64,000 nucleotides of DNA from Blattamonas nauphoetae (Eukaryota > Preaxostyla > Oxymonadida). Both the position numbers and the translations under genes were made by a program. Under the pieces are notes generated by a model. The model searched no databases and was not told where the DNA came from. It saw only the letters and a program-made list of their open reading frames with translations. Location of the stretch: the NCBI GenBank assembly GCA_033064195.1, contig JARBJD010000076.1:186001-250000 (forward strand), given 5' to 3'. Below, piece by piece: positions 63,372 to 64,000 of this stretch. Positions within the stretch are counted from its first letter, which is position 1, and each line of letters begins with the position of its first letter.

Positions 63372-64000
63372 ATGGGCCCGATCAACATTCACGAAAAAAT
63401 GAGAGAAGAGATGCAGATAATCATGAGAGAAAGTGGGTTTTCAGAGTTATTGGGTAATCCATTTTCATGTTTGATAGTAATGCATGTCACTTTTTACATA
63501 TTTATCTAAAATTCAGTGATTAAGGGAACGATTCTGTCTCTCATGTCTGATACCAGTTATATAGACGATCCAACGTCAGATTCCATCTCGCACACTCCAA
63601 TTTTCAAGTATAAAAGACAACGATCATCGATTCAATCCCCAAATGCAAAGAAAATGCAAGAAAAGCGAAGAGCACGAGCGCTCATGGAGGGCCGTGAGCC
63701 CGGGATCGTAGGAAATCCTCCCTATCTGACGAACAGGGAAGAAGAAACTCTTCTAGAAGCCATCCAGCGGAGAGAGTTTAATGAAAATTATCCAACATGT
63801 AAGAAAGTCCAAAAATTGGTCTGGTTCTTTTTTTGATTATTTTCGAGGCCTATCGAATTCGACTTCGTCGAGGGACGGTTTCATCAACTCTTCGCTATCC
63901 CTGCCGAACGTGGATTTATCGATTCCTAAAACGCCACACGTCCGTTCGCTCAATCGTACCAACTCCAATCGATGAGGCACGATTCAACGCCTCAACACTC
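63372..64000 (+). CDS. pogo-like transposase, 5' part, runs off right edge
   Basis: Proposed exon 1 from ATG 63372 (MGPINIHEKMREEMQIIMRE) to 63453; intron 63454-63516 (GTAATCC...TTCAG); exon 2, 63517-63818, with a basic stretch (RARALMEGREPGIVGNPPYL, then REEETLLEAIQRREF) that is a psq/CENP-B type helix-turn-helix; a 29-nt intron at 63819-63847 (GTCTGG...CGAG); and exon 3 from 63848 reading AYRIRLRRGTVSSTLRYPC, TWIYRFLKRHTSVRSIV, TPIDEARFNAS, which is the second HTH of pogo/CENP-B transposases. Splice sites are inferred only from frame. The DDE core is beyond the window. It may be the transposase of the cassette starting at 61603, or of a separate insertion. Confidence 0.6.

Larger units (their letters stand above)
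61603..64000. mobile_element. TIR cassette of the CTGACCGG family, left end; right end beyond window
   Basis: The left tip TAGGCATGGCTGACCGGCAC and the following ~110 bp match the cassette at 1599 closely (CTGACGGTCACTGACCGGAG, then CCATTTCTCCGAAG). No right end (GTCAGACAAGCCTA form) was found up to 64000. The interior holds a surface-protein gene (61826-63105, minus) and possibly the pogo-like transposase gene at 63372. The candidate target duplication is CTAATATC at 61595-61602. Confidence 0.7.

Overview
The window looks like a gene-sparse, transposon-rich stretch of a protist nuclear genome, most likely an oxymonad such as Blattamonas. That assignment is inference from three things: many right-handed beta-helix (pectin-lyase-like) surface-protein fragments with a C-terminal membrane span, one joined to a kinase lobe; a repeated ~355-residue protein family that I recall as typical of Blattamonas; and very short spliceosomal introns. 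The genetic code behaves as standard.

Layout. 1-1.4 kb: tail of a DNA transposon with a pogo/Tigger-type DDE transposase running off the left edge. 1.6-5.4 kb: a terminal-inverted-repeat cassette with 8-bp target duplications that carries a broken surface-protein gene. 6.0-8.3 kb: a 19-bp minisatellite, a decayed tRNA-like gene and a MULE transposase. 8.9-20.7 kb: a graveyard of host gene fragments (membrane protein, coiled coil, DYRK-like kinase, beta-helix protein, ABCC-type ATPase) with two MITEs and one small intact-looking intron-bearing gene (19.25-19.72 kb). 20.9-22.6 kb: a second TIR cassette. 23.5-27.8 kb: a proline-rich gene with a 33-bp minisatellite, then a membrane receptor/kinase fragment. 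28-45 kb: the cluster of the ~355-residue family (three long copies and several remnants), interrupted by a 65-bp minisatellite, a surface-protein gene split by a 2.0-kb MULE-like element with a 9-bp target duplication, a C2H2 zinc-finger gene and a probable multi-exon gene. 45.1-50.9 kb and 52.4-57.2 kb: two DIRS-type tyrosine-recombinase retroelements in opposite orientations, the second nested in a 35-bp minisatellite. 59.2-60.8 kb: a whole-looking pogo element with a 39-nt intron. 60.9-64 kb: a further family gene cut by a third TIR cassette that carries another surface-protein gene and the 5' part of another pogo-like transposase.

How it fits together. Nearly every host gene in the window has been hit by a mobile element or is a decayed duplicate. 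Two points stand out. The ~355-residue family shares an upstream box (GACCCATMACGA) at a nearly fixed 23-24 nt before the start codon, plus a conserved 3' flank. And a TIR transposon family with CTGACCGG-rich ends repeatedly encloses surface-protein gene copies, so it may move or duplicate surface-protein genes around the genome.
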